Of a stretch of DNA of 64,000 bases, positions 44,948 to 58,680 are shown one piece after another. Below the pieces are notes generated by a model, which saw only the letters and a program-made list of their open reading frames with translations, searched no databases and was not told where the DNA came from. Position numbers and translations under genes: made by a program. Positions within the stretch are counted from its first letter, which is position 1; every line of letters starts with the position of its first letter. The DNA comes from Meandrina meandrites (Eukaryota; Cnidaria; Anthozoa; Scleractinia; Meandrinidae): assembly GCA_963693305.1 (NCBI GenBank), contig OY855912.1:6115001-6179000 (forward strand), written 5' to 3'.

Positions 44948-47521
44948 GTAAGATTAGTTATTTTATTTTTTGATTTTTACTTTCAACCTGACAACAACCT
45001 GTACTATTTTGGCGGCATTACCAGGGGCTCAAACTGGAGAATCCAATCAAGTACAAAAACCTTAACCTATCACCATACTACTCTCGCCTGGGCGACCACA
45101 CCGTGAATAGCTTTAAGATTAATAATCGCGCATAAAGAGAAGTAACGTCGTATCATGGCGATGTTTCTTGTTGTTGGTTCACTTTCCGTGTCGGTGCCTC
45201 AGCGCAGTGAGCCTTTTAATTAGTGTTTTCCTCTTTTTAGCAGGCAACCATCGCAATAGTTCATTGGTTCTTTTTATTTCACTAAACAACATCTAAGACT
45301 ATCTAAAATTAATGTATGCGAGTTTGTTAAAATATGAATTAAGAAAGCATTATCGAAAGTGACATATTTTAACTGGTCTGTTTGTGATAGTTTCTTTTAG
45401 TTTTAGGACCAAAACTGTGTTGCAGTTCCGAGTCAACTTTTCCAAGATTCGGTGTACTTGAGGGTTGAGGGATATCACCATATAATGTGCTTCTTGGGCA
45501 AATACAAAGACAGACACTCCCATAAAATTATATTACCATAAGTATGCTACTAATACTGACCTATCGTGTAACGGTTTTTGGTTGAGTAGTTTCTACTTGA
45601 GTTTCGAAAGTAATTAGCGTTTGTTTTGGTTTTGCATCTCTACGCTTAGCGATTGGTTTTAAAAATCTTGCGCCACTTTGTCATCCAATGAGAAGTAAAG
45701 CCAAAACCAGTCTTGGTTCTTTCGCACAATTCTTCCGGCGCTTCCCGCCGAGTACACGTAAGGTTTGATTGGATTGGTTCGCTTGATTGTCTGTGTCTTT
45801 TGCGATTGGCTAGACGAATAACCTTCGTTTTGTTCTTACGACACAATCGAAAACCGACCTGTGAAACATTGCAGCAGTTTTGTAAAGTCTGCTATTGTGA
45901 TCACAGGCACCCCAGCCTTTGTATACGACCAACGTGGCTTATTGGTGTTGGCAACTGCGTTACGTTTTCAGCCGTTTAAGACAATGTATGAGAATTCTTT
46001 CAAAATTGCTCTTAACACCACATTTGGAAAAGAATCTCAATAAAAATGGCTTCCCTTCTGTTTGCCATGCTTTATTTTGATGTCTCTGGGTTCCTGGAGT
46101 TAAGCCATTTTTGTGACTTCTGCGCCTGCGCCAGTAGTCACTATTGCAGTCATGTAAGATTTCCGAATGTAAGTAAGTAACAATAGAATATACTTCGTAG
46201 CCAATCAGCACAAATAAATACAGATCTTGTGGTCTCTTCGTGAACACTTCGTATCAACGATGACCTACCGATGGCCCACGATGTAAAACGAACATCTTGG
46301 CTTACTGCTTGTGTTTGGAAGGTGATCGATTGCTTACATTTACTTCTCACAGCTGTCATATTTTGTTTCTAACCGATCAGCTGAAAGGTTTCGTGAGTAT
46401 TTTTCAGCTTTTAGGTCGGTATATACGACGTAATTAATTATTTATTACACGTATACGCTTGTGGCTCCATAAAGAACCCGTACGTTAGACGATACTCCGA
46501 AATTTCGAAGTACATAAGCTTGGTACAGGAAAATTTACTTAACTGAGGCTCTCCCGAGGAATATTAAGTCCTATTGTGGAATAATTAAGCTTCTTAACCC
46601 GACGGAGCTGTGATTATGCAAATGTAAGCTTCTTCCAATTGTTTATTTAACATCTGAACGTGACAGCGTGTCCGTCTATCTTCGCGCATCGCTTATAATA
46701 ATGCGAAGTCACGAAAAGGTTCAAATTAAAAGTTTGTTTCTTATTTGCTGAACGTTTATTATGATTGACTAAAAGTTTCACAGAAGATGAAGAAATTGAT
46801 GACAACATTTGCAGGGAATGTGTGATCTTTTGGTTCACATTCAACAAAATGCCGACATAGCAGTGAGTATGCAAATGTAGCTTCCTCCAAGGTTTGTTTT
46901 GACTAGAATTTTTGACTCTGTTATGGTCTTTGAGGTCGGGCAACAATTAAAGCTGTCCTTCGATGTGCTGCCGGACGTGTCACATAATCCTCGGCGGTTT
47001 AGACTGTCTGCGACGCAGGCTATGAGAAGTAAATGTTGTAAAATATAAAAACACTCACCTAGCGATCGATCACCTTGCAAGATCACCTTCCAAACAGAAG
47101 CAGTAAAACCACGCCAAGATGCTGGTTTTACATCGTCGACAACAGTGCCTTATTTAAACTTTTTTACATGCATTCGTATCCACATAACAGCATATTTACA
47201 CTAATTATACTTTTCATTCTTTTCTCCTCCAGCAGTAGTCACGTGCGCCTATAAGGCGGCTATTTTTATTGAAATTCTTTCCTTCAGGTAGTATTTAGAG
47301 CAATTTTCGAAGCATTCTCATACATTGTCTTAAACGGCTGGAAAAGTAACGCAATCGTCATTATCAACAGGTCACTTTGATCGCTTACAACGTCTAGACC
47401 GCCGGTGTTGTGATGGGCTACCTTTATATGTTGTGATCAATTTAGTCTACAAGTTCAGTAAACCAGTAATGGATAATGTTAGCAGGTATTGTGTTTCTGA
47501 TTGTACGTTTCCCTGGCACAG

Positions 47522-50140
47522 GTATTGGCTGTGAGAAAACAGACTGTCCTGGTGATCCAGACTGCAACAACAGAGGTCAATGTATACCAGCTGAGACTCC
47601 TTACTGTGGTGATTGTGAACAAGGTTGGGGTGGTATAGCTTGTGAAACGCCTTGTGTGAACGGCACTCAAAACAAAGATGATCCAACCATTTGTGACTGT
47701 GATCCCTGCTTCAATGGAATAGAATGCGATGTGTTCTGTTCTTCAAGACCCAATGCTACTTGCTTCAATGATACTTGCTACTGTGGCTTTGAAGGTTGGC
47801 GTGGAGAATACTGTGAAAAGAAAGGATGTCCCGGCTTGTTCAATCTCGATTGTTCTGGACGTGGCACTTGTAACAGCGCTACTCAGAAGTGTGACTGCAA
47901 TCCAGGATGGGCTGGTCGGGGATGTGAAGAACCTGCCTGCCCCGGTACCCCAATGTGCAGCGACCATGGAAAGTGTGAGACCTTTGGATTTAAATCATCC
48001 TGTTCTTGTAATCAAGGGTGGATGGGTCGAGCTTGTGAGACCAAATGTGAACATGGTACTCCCCAGGAAACAAGCGACGGTTTGTTCGTGTGCCAGTGTG
48101 ATGATTGCTACAGTGGTGTAACTTGCGAGCTGGAGTGCTCTGGACGTGGGAACTGTACAAATAATGCATGCGACTGTGGATTTGATGGTTGGCGAGGGTC
48201 TACTTGTGACACGAAAGGTTGTCCTGGTTGGGGATCGGACTGCTCTGGTCATGGCTCATGTATAACTGCTTTAGGGGTATGCTACTGCAGGCCAGGCTGG
48301 TCTGGTGTCGGCTGCCACATACCTCAGTGTGCAGGTGGTGGAAATTGTAGTGGCCATGGCGTCTGCGATGGAATCGCTCATGATCCTCCAGTTTGCGTCT
48401 CGTGTGACTCGGGCTTCATGGGAGAAGGCTGCGAAAAACGCTGCATTAATGGCACTGTTGTAAAGTCGTCAAGCGGAGATACTTGTAAATGTGGCAGCTG
48501 TCACACTGGAGTCGACTGCGGTACGGAATGCAATGGTCACGGAAGGTGCGAACAGGGTGCGTGTGTTTGTGGCAGCGGGTGGAGAGGGGCTAAGTGTGAA
48601 ACAGTGGGTTGTCCAGGTGAACGGGTCGACTGCAGTGATCATGGCGTTTGTTTGGTAGTTACACAGGAATGCGATTGCTTTAATGGTTGGAAAGGAGAAG
48701 GCTGTGATATCCCCGATTGCCTTGGCGTACCAGATTGCAATGCACTAGGGACTTGCTACGGAGGAGTCGATCCACCCATCTGTGTAAACTGTACTAACAA
48801 CACGATGGGTCCTGCCTGTGAATTCCCTTGTGTACATGGCAACGAATATCCACCAAACAGTGTTATTTGCCAATGTGATCCATGTTATACCGGACTGGCA
48901 TGTGACATCGAGTGCTCTGGACGAGGAACTTGTAGACAAGGTGTTTGTGACTGTGATCCAGGGTGGACTGGTGTTGGGTGTCATGTACCGGACTGTCCTG
49001 GTGTTCCAAACTGTTTTGGCCGTGGGCACTGCAATACAACCAATCGCGTGACACCAGAATGCACAGACTGCAATAAAGGTTGGATGGGTCCAGCTTGTAA
49101 CGATCCCTGCGTGCATGGCCACCCAGAAGATGGTATATGCGTGTGTGATCCCTGCTTCACTGGTAGTGGATGCCAGAGTGAGTGTTCTGGGTTTGGAGAA
49201 TGCATTAACAACAAATGCGACTGCGGCCAAGAACCAGGTGGTGCTCATATGGGAGAATACTGTGAACTGCCGGGCTGCCCAGGCCAGTGTACCAGCCCTG
49301 ATCATGGTTTCTGTAACACAGATGCTCAGAAATGCATATGCGCCCAAGGATGGGCTGGGGACGATTGTAGTACGCCAGACTGCCCAGGAACACCAATCTG
49401 TTCTGGCCACGGAAGCTGTAGCAATTCGAATCCAAGGCGATGTAACTGTGATCCTCAGTGGGCTGGTGAGAAGTGTGAGCTACCTTGCGTAAATGGAACA
49501 AACTACGGAAACTCTTCAGGCTGCATTTGCCACCCGTGTTTCTCTGGATCTGGTTGTGATCTTGAATGTTCATTACATGGTAGCTGTGAAAATGACAAGT
49601 GCGTCTGCGATAAAGCCTTGGGATACAAAGGAGACGTGTGCCAAGTCCCAAGTTGTCCCGGATTCCCTTTTGGCTGTAGTAATCATGGAAGCTGTAACAA
49701 AGCGACCTTTCAGTGCACGTGCGATCCTGCCTGGTCGGGTCCGGCATGCGACATTCCAGACTGCCCTGGTAGCCCAGACTGCAATGCGCATGGTTCGTGT
49801 GTCGCACCCACAACAGACGGTGAAACACCAAAGTGCAACTGCTCGAAAGGATGGATGGGCGTTGCTTGTGAAAAACCCTGCAAATTTGGGACTCCAACTA
49901 GTGAGCATATTTGCATCTGTGACGACTGCTATAATGGGGCTGCCTGTGACATGCTGTGCTCAAACCATAGTTCTCTGTGTGTAGATGGCAAAAATGGAAA
50001 AGAATGTGATTGTGGCTTTGTAGGTTGGCGAGGACAATTTTGTGAGAAGAAGGGATGCCCTGGTTACAAGAAAGATTGCTCAGGGCATGGCCAATGTCTG
50101 ACTGCATCACAAACGTGTATCTGCGATCCAGAATGGAGTG
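47522..50140 (+). CDS. EGF exon, unit 4 (long form, 873 codons, seven EGF repeats)
   Basis: Acceptor ccctggcacag ends at 47521; donor gtaaga at 50141; 2,619 nt, phase 1-1. After GIGCEKTD come seven repeats of about 105-130 residues, each starting C-(P/A/L)-G-x-P-x-C and containing three to four EGF-like modules (CxCDxCxxGxxC, CSGxGxC, CDCGxxGWRGxxC, CPGxxxDCSGHGxC, GWxGxxC). The fourth repeat is one module shorter. The seventh equals the short exon. Last codons read DPEWSG where other units have DPGWSG. It encodes a stiff cysteine-rich rod, probably extracellular. Not a Notch- or fibrillin-like array, as the module spacing differs. The antisense frames here are shadows. Confidence 0.92.
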
Positions 50141-52723
50141 GTAAGATTAGTTATTTTATTTTTTGATTTTTACTTTCAACCTGACAACAACCTGTACTAT
50201 TTTGGCGGCATTACGAGGGGCTAAAACTGGAGAATCCAATCAAGCACAAAAACCTTAACCTATCACCATACTACTCTCGCCTGGGCGACCACACCGTGAA
50301 TAGCTTTAAGATTAATAATCGCGCATAAAGAGAAGTAACGTCGTATCATGGCGATGTTTGTTGTTGTTGGTTCACTTTCCGTGTCGGTGCCTCAGCGCAG
50401 TGAGCCTTTTAATTAGTGTTTTCCTCTTTTTAGCAGGCAACCATCGCAATTGTCCATTGGTTCTTTTTATTTCACTAAACAACATCTAACACTATCTAAA
50501 ATTAATGTATGCGAGTTTGTTAAAATATGAATTAAGAAAGCATTATCGAAAGTGACATATTTTAACTGGTCTGTTTGTGATAGTTTCTTTTAGTTTTAGG
50601 ACCAAAACTGTGTTGCAGTTCCGAGTCAACTTTTCCAAGATTCGGTGTACTTGAGGGTTGAGGGATATCACCATATAATGTGCTTCTTGGGCAAATACAA
50701 AGACAGACACCCCCATAAAATTATATTACCATAAGTATGCTACTAATACTGACCTATCGTGTAACGGTTTTTGGTTGAGTAGTTTCTACTTGAGTTTCGA
50801 AAGTAATTAGCGTTTGTTTTGGTTTTGCATCTCTACGCTTAGCGATTGGTTTTAAAAATCTTGCGCCACTTTGTCATCCAATGAGAAGTAAAGCCAAAAC
50901 CAATCTTTGCTCTTTCGCACAATTCTTCCGGCGCTTCGCGCCGAGAACATGTAAGGTTTGATTGGATTGGTTCGCTTGATTGTCTGTGTCTTTTGCGATT
51001 GGCTAGACGAATAACCTTCGTTTTGTTCTTACGACACAATCGAAAACCGACCTGTGCAACATTGCAGCAGTTTTGTAAACTCTGCTATTGTGATCACAGG
51101 CACCCCAGCCTTTGTATACGACCAACGTGGCTTATTGATTTTGGCAACTGCGTTACGTTTTCAGCCGTTTAAGACAATGTATGAGAATTCTTTCAAAAAT
51201 GCTCTTAACACCACATTTGGAAAAGAATCTCAATAAAAATGGCTTACCTTCTGTTTGCCATGCTTTATTTTGATGTCTCTGGGTTCTTGGAGTTAAGCCA
51301 TTTTTGTGACTACTGCGCCTGCGCCAGTAGTCACGATTGCAGTCATGTAAGATTTCCAAATGTAAGTAAGTAACAATAGAATATACTTCGTAGCCAATCA
51401 GCACAAATAAATACAGATCTTGTGGTCTCTTCGTGAACACTTCGTATCAACGATGACCTACCGATGGCCCACGATGTAAAACGAACATCTTGGCTTACTG
51501 CTTGTGTTTGGAAGGTGATCGATTGCTTACATTTACTTCTCACAGCTGTCATATTTTGTTTCTAACCGATCAGCTGAAAGGTTTCGTGAGTATTTTTCAG
51601 CTTTTAGGTCGGTATATACGACGTAATTAATTATTTTACAGCGCGTGATAATCAACACGTATACGCTTGTGGCTCCATAAAGAACCCGTACGTTTGACGA
51701 TACTCCGAAATTTCGAAGTACATAAGCTTGGTACAGGAAAATTTACTTAACTGAGGCTCTCCCGAGGAATATTAAGTCCTATTGTGGAATAATTAAGCTT
51801 CTTAACCCGACGGAGCTGTGATTATGCAAATGTAAGCTTCTTCCAATTGTTTATTTAACATTTGAGCGTGACAGCGTGTCCGTCTATCTTCGCGCTTCGC
51901 TTATAATAATGCGAAGTCACGAAAAGGCTCAAATTAAAAGTTTGTTTCTTACTTGCTGAACGTTTATTATGATTGACTAAAAGTTTCACAGAAGATGAAA
52001 TTGATGACAACATTTGCAGGGAATGTGTGATCTTTTGGTTCACATTCAACAAAATGCCGACATAGCAGTGATTATGCAAATGTAGCTTCCTCCAAGGTTT
52101 GTTTTGACTAGAATTTTTGACTCTCTTGTGGTCTTTGAGGTCGGGTAACAATTAAAGCTGTCCTTCGATGTGCTGCCGGACGTGTCACATAATCCTCGGC
52201 GGTTTAGACTGTCTGCGACGCAGGCTATGAGAAGTAAATGTTGTAAAATATAAAAACACTCACCTAGCGATCGATCACCTTGCAAGATCACCTTCCAAAC
52301 AGAAGCAGTAAAACCACGCCAAGATGCTGGTTTTACATCGTCGACAACAGTGCCTTATTTAAACTTTTTTACATGCATTCGTATCCACATAACAGCATAT
52401 TTACACTAATTATACTTTTCATTCTTTTCTCCTCCAGCAGTAGTCACGTGCGCCTATAAGGCGGCTATTTTTATTGAAATTCTTTTCTTCAGGTAGTATT
52501 TAGAGCAATTTTCGAAGCATTCTCATACATTGTCTTAAACGGCTGGAAAAGTAACGCAATCGTCATTATCAACAGGTCACTTTGATCGCTTACAACGTCT
52601 AGACCGCCGGTGTTGTGATGGGCTACCTTTATATGTTGTGATCAATTTAGTCTACAAGTTCAGTAAACCAGTAATAGATAATGTCAGGTATTGTGTTTCT
52701 GATTGTACGTTTCCCTGGCACAG

Positions 52724-53125
52724 GTATTGGCTGTGAGAAAACAGACTGTCCTGGTAGCCCAGACTGCAATGCGCATGGTTCGTGTGTCGCACCCACAACA
52801 GACGGTGAAACACCAAAGTGCAACTGCTCGAAAGGATGGATGGGCGTTGCTTGTGAAAAACCCTGCAAATTTGGGACTCCAACTAGTGAGCATATTTGCA
52901 TCTGTGACGACTGCTATAATGGGGCTGCCTGTGACATGCTGTGCTCAAACCATAGTTCTCTGTGTGTAGATGGCAAAAATGGAAAAGAATGTGATTGTGG
53001 CTTTGTAGGTTGGCGAGGACAATTTTGCGAGAAGAAGGGATGCCCTGGTTACAAGAAAGATTGCTCAGGGCATGGCCAATGTCTGACTGCATCACAAACG
53101 TGTATCTGCGATCCAGGATGGAGTG
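52724..53125 (+). CDS. EGF exon, unit 5 (short form)
   Basis: Same borders, phase and encoded peptide as unit 1. Confidence 0.9.
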
Positions 53126-55708
53126 GTAAGATTAGTTATTTTATTTTTTGATTTTTACTTTCAACCTGACAACAACCTGTACTATTTTGGCGGCATTACC
53201 AGGGGCTCAAACTGGAGAATCCAATCAAGTACAAAAACCTTAACCTATCACCATACTACTCTCGCCTGGGCGACCACACCGTGAATAGCTTTAAGATTAA
53301 TAATCGCGCATAAAGAGAAGTAACGTCGTATCATGGCGATGTTTCTTGTTGTTGGTTCACTTTCCGTGTCGGTGCCTCAGCGCAGTGAGCCTTTTAATTA
53401 GTGTTTTCCTCTTTTTAGCAGGCAACCATCGCAATAGTTCATTGGTTCTTTTTATTTCACTAAACAACATCTAAGACTATCTAAAATTAATGTATGCGAG
53501 TTTGTTAAAATATGAATTAAGAAAGCATTATCGAAAGTGACATATTTTAACTGGTCTGTTTGTGATAGTTTCTTTTAGTTTTAGGACCAAAACTGTGTTG
53601 CAGTTCCGAGTCAACTTTTCCAAGATTCGGTGTACTTGAGGGTTGAGGGATATCACCATATAATGTGCTTCTTGGGCAAATACAAAGACAGACACTCCCA
53701 TAAAATTATATTACCATAAGTATGCTACTAATACTGACCTATCGTGTAACGGTTTTTGGTTGAGTAGTTTCTACTTGAGTTTCGAAAGTAATTAGCGTTT
53801 GTTTTGGTTTTGCATCTCTACGCTTAGCGATTGGTTTTAAAAATCTTGCGCCACTTTGTCATCCAATGAGAAGTAAAGCCAAAACCAGTCTTGGTTCTTT
53901 CGCACAATTCTTCCGGCGCTTCCCGCCGAGTACACGTAAGGTTTGATTGGATTGGTTCGCTTGATTGTCTGTGTCTTTTGCGATTGGCTAGACGAATAAC
54001 CTTCGTTTTGTTCTTACGACACAATCGAAAACCGACCTGTGCAACATTGCAGCAGTTTTGTAAACTCTGCTATTGTGATCACAGGCACCCCAGCCTTTGT
54101 ATACGACCAACGTGGCTTATTGGTGTTGGCAACTGCGTTACGTTTTCAGCCGTTTAAGACAATGTATGAGAATTCTTTCAAAATTGCTCTTAACACCACA
54201 TTTGGAAAAGAATCTCAATAAAAATGGCTTCCCTTCTGTTTGCCATGCTTTATTTTGATGTCTCTGGGTTCCTGGAGTTAAGCCATTTTTGTGACTACTG
54301 CGCCTGCGCCAGTAGTCACTATTGCAGTCATGTAAGATTTCCGAATGTAAGTAAGTAACAATAGAATATACTTCGTAGCCAATCAGCACAAATAAATACA
54401 GATCTTGTGGTCTCTTCGTGAACACTTCGTATCAACGATGACCTACCAATGGCCCACGATGTAAAACGAACATCTTGGCTTACTGCTTGTGTTTGGAAGG
54501 TGATCGATTGCTTACATTTACTTCTCACAGCTGTCATATTTTGTTTCTAACCGATCAGCTGAAAGGTTTCGTGAGTATTTTTCAGCTTTTAGGTCGGTAT
54601 ATACGACGTAATTAATTATTTTACAGCGCGTGATAATCAACACGTATACGCTTGTGGCTCCATAAAGAACCCGTACGTTTGACGATACTCCGAAATTTCG
54701 AAGTACATAAGCTTGGTACAGGAAAATTTACTTAACTGAGGCTCTCCCGAGGAATATTAAGTCCTATTGTGGAATAATTAAGCTTCTTAACCCGACGGAG
54801 CTGTGATTATGCAAATGTAAGCTTCTTCCAATTGTTTATTTAACATTTGAGCGTGACAGCGTGTCCGTCTATCTTCGCGCTTCGCTTATAATAATGCGAA
54901 GTCACGAAAAGGCTCAAATTAAAAGTTTGTTTCTTACTTGCTGAACGTTTATTATGATTGACTAAAAGTTTCACAGAAGATGAAATTGATGACAACATTT
55001 GCAGGGAATGTGTGATCTTTTGGTTCACATTCAACAAAATGCCGACTTAGCAGTGATTATGCAAATGTAGCTTCCTCCAAGGTTTGTTTTGACTAGAATT
55101 TTTGACTCTCTTGTGGTCTTTGAGGTCGGGTAACAATTAAAGCTGTCCTTCGATGTGCTGCCGGACGTGTCACATAATCCTCGGCGGTTTAGACTGTCTG
55201 CGACGCAGGCTATGAGAAGTAAATGTTGTAAAATATAAAAACACTCACCTAGCGATCGATCACCTTGCAAGATCACCTTCCAAACAGAAGCAGTAAAACC
55301 ACGCCAAGATGCTGGTTTTACATCGTCGACAACAGTGCCTTATTTAAACTTTTTTACATGCATTCGTATCCACATAACAGCATATTTACACTAATTATAC
55401 TTTTCATTCTTTTCTCCTCCAGCAGTAGTCACGTGCGCCTATAAGGCGGCTATTTTTATTGAAATTCTTTTCTTCAGGTAGTATTTAGAGCAATTTTCGA
55501 AGCATTCTCATACATTGTCTTAAACGGCTGGAAAAGTAACGCAATCGTCATTATCAACAGGTCACTTTGATCGCTTACAACGTCTAGACCGCCGGTGTTG
55601 TGATGGGCTACCTTTATATGTTGTGATCAATTTAGTCTACAAGTTCAGTAAACCAGTAATGGATAATGTCAGGTATTGTGTTTCTGATTGTACGTTTCCC
55701 TGGCACAG

Positions 55709-56110
55709 GTATTGGCTGTGAGAAAACAGACTGTCCTGGTAGCCCAGACTGCAATGCGCATGGTTCGTGTGTCGCACCCACAACAGACGGTGAAACACCA
55801 AAGTGCAACTGCTCGAAAGGATGGATGGGCGTTGCTTGTGAAAAACCCTGCAAATTTGGGACTCCAACTAGTGAGCATATTTGCATCTGTGACGACTGCT
55901 ATAATGGGGCTGCCTGTGACATGCTGTGCTCAAACCATAGTTCTCTGTGTGTAGATGGCAAAAATGGAAAAGAATGTGATTGTGGCTTTGTAGGTTGGCG
56001 AGGACAGTTTTGCGAGAAGAAGGGATGCCCTGGTTACAAGAAAGATTGCTCAGGGCATGGCCAATGTCTGACTGCATCACAAACGTGTATCTGCGATCCA
56101 GGATGGAGTG
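55709..56110 (+). CDS. EGF exon, unit 6 (short form)
   Basis: Same borders, phase and encoded peptide as unit 1. Just upstream it has taatggataatg, as in units 4 and 7, rather than taatagataatg, hinting at exchange between unit types. Confidence 0.9.
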
Positions 56111-58680
56111 GTAAGATTAGTTATTTTATATTTTGATTTTTACTTTCAACCTGACAACAACCTGTACTATTTTGGCGGCATTACCAGGGGCTCAAACTGG
56201 AGAATCCAATCAAGTACAAAAACCTTAACCTATCACCATACTACTCTCGCCTGGGCGACCACACCGTGAATAGCTTTAAGATTAATAATCGCGCATAAAG
56301 AGAAGTAACGTCGTATCATGGCGATGTTTCTTGTTGTTGGTTCACTTTCCGTGTCGGTGCCTCAGCGCAGTGAGCCTTTTAATTAGTGTTTTCCTCTTTT
56401 TAGCAGGCAACCATCGCAATAGTTCATTGGTTCTTTTTATTTCACTAAACAACATCTAAGACTATCTAAAATTAATGTATGCGAGTTTGTTAAAATATGA
56501 ATTAAGAAAGCATTATCGAAAGTGACATATTTTAACTGGTCTGTTTGTGATAGTTTCTTTTAGTTTTAGGACCAAAACTGTGTTGCAGTTCCGAGTCAAC
56601 TTTTCCAAGATTCGGTGTACTTGAGGGTTGAGGGATATCACCATATAATGTGCTTCTTGGGCAAATACAGAGACAGACACTCCCATAAAATTATATTACC
56701 ATAAGTATGCTACTGATACTGACCTATCGTGTAACGGTTTTTGGTTGAGTAGTTTCTACTTGAGTTTCGAAAGTAATTAGCGTTTGTTTTGGTTTTGCAT
56801 CTCTACGCTTAGCGATTGGTTTTAAAAATCTTGCGCCACTTTGTCATCCAATGAGAAGTAAAGCCAAAACCAGTCTTGGCTCTTTCGCACAATTCTTCCG
56901 GCGCTTCCCGCCGAGTACACGTAAGGTTTGATTGGATTGGTTCGCTTGATTGTCTGTGTCTTTTGCGATTGGCTAGACGAATAACCTTCGTTTTGTTCTT
57001 ACGACACAATCGAAAACCGCCCTGTGCAACATTGCAGCAGTTTTGTAAACTCTGCTATTGTGATCACAGGCGCCCCAGCCTTTGTATACGACCAACGTGG
57101 CTTATTGGTGTTGGCAACTGCGTTACGTTTTCAGCCGTTTAAGACAATGTATGAGAATTCTTTCAAAATTGCTCTTAACACCACATTTGGAAAAGAATCT
57201 CAATAAAAATGGCTTCCCTTCTGTTTGCCATGCTTTATTTTGATGTCTCTGGGTTCCTGGAGTTAAGCCATTTTTGTGACTACTGCGCCTGCGCCAGTAG
57301 TCACTATTGCAGTCATGTAAGATTTCCAAATGTAAGTAAGTAACAATAGAATATACTTCGTAGCCAATCAGCACAAATAAATACAGATCTTGTGGTCTCT
57401 TCGTGAACACTTCGTATCAACGATGACCTACCGATGGCCCACGATGTAAAACGAACATCTTGGCTTACTGCTTGTGTTTGGAAGGTGATCGATTGCTTAC
57501 ATTTACTTCTCACAGCTGTCATATTTTGTTTCTAACCGATCAGCTGAAAGGTTTCGTGAGTATTTTTCAGCTTTTAGGTCGGTATATACGACGTAATTAA
57601 TTATTTATTACACGTATACGCTTGTGGCTCCATAAAGAACCCGTACGTTTGACGATACTCCGAAATTTCGAAGTACATAAGCTTGGTACAGGAAAATTTA
57701 CTTAACTGAGGCTCTCCCGAGGAATATTAAGTCCTATTGTGGAATAATTAAGCTTCTTAACCCGACGGAGCTGTGATTATGCAAATGTAAGCTTCTTCCA
57801 ATTGTTTATTTAACATTTGAGCGTGACAGCATGTCCGTCTATCTTCGCGCTTCGCTTATAATAATGCGAAGTCACGAAAAGGCTCAAATTAAAAGTTTGT
57901 TTCTTTTTTGCTGAACGTTTATTATGATTGACTAAAAGTTTCACAGAAGATGAAGAAATTGATGACAACATTTGCAGGGAATGTGTGATCTTTTGGTTCA
58001 CATTCAACAAAATGCCGACATAGCAGTGATTATGCAAATGTAGCTTCCTCCAAGGTTTGTTTTGACTAGAATTTTTGACTCTCTTGTGGTCTTTGAGGTC
58101 GGGTAACAATTAAAGCTGTCCTTCGATGTGCTGCCGGACGTGTCACATAATCCTCGGCGGTTTAGACTGTCTGCGACGCAGGCTATGAGAAGTAAATGTT
58201 GTAAAATATAAAAACACTCACCTAGCGATCGATCACCTTGCAAGATCACCTTCCAAACAGAAGCAGTAAAACCACGCCAAGATGCTGGTTTTACATCGTC
58301 GACAACAGTGCCTTATTTAAACTTTTTTACATGCATTCGTATCCACATAACAGCATATTTACACTAATTATACTTTCCATTCTTTTCTCCTCCAGCAGTA
58401 GTCACGTGCGCCTATAAGGCGGCTATTTTATTGAAATTCTTTTCTTCAGGTAGTATTTAGAGCAATTTTCGAAGCATTCTCATACATTGTCTTAAACGGC
58501 TGGAAAGGTAACGCAATCGTCATTATCAACAGGTCACTTTGATCGCTTACAACGTCTAGACCGCCGGTGTTGTGATGGGCTACCTTTATATGTTGTGATC
58601 AATTTAGTCTACAAGTTCAGTAAACCAGTAATGGATAATGTCAGGTATTGTGTTTCTGATTGTACGTTTCCCTGGCACAG

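Noticed and set aside
47476..50166. Notch, fibrillin or teneurin assignment for the EGF array
   Set aside because: Cysteine spacing and the four-module repeat do not match those families, and their diagnostic domains are missing.
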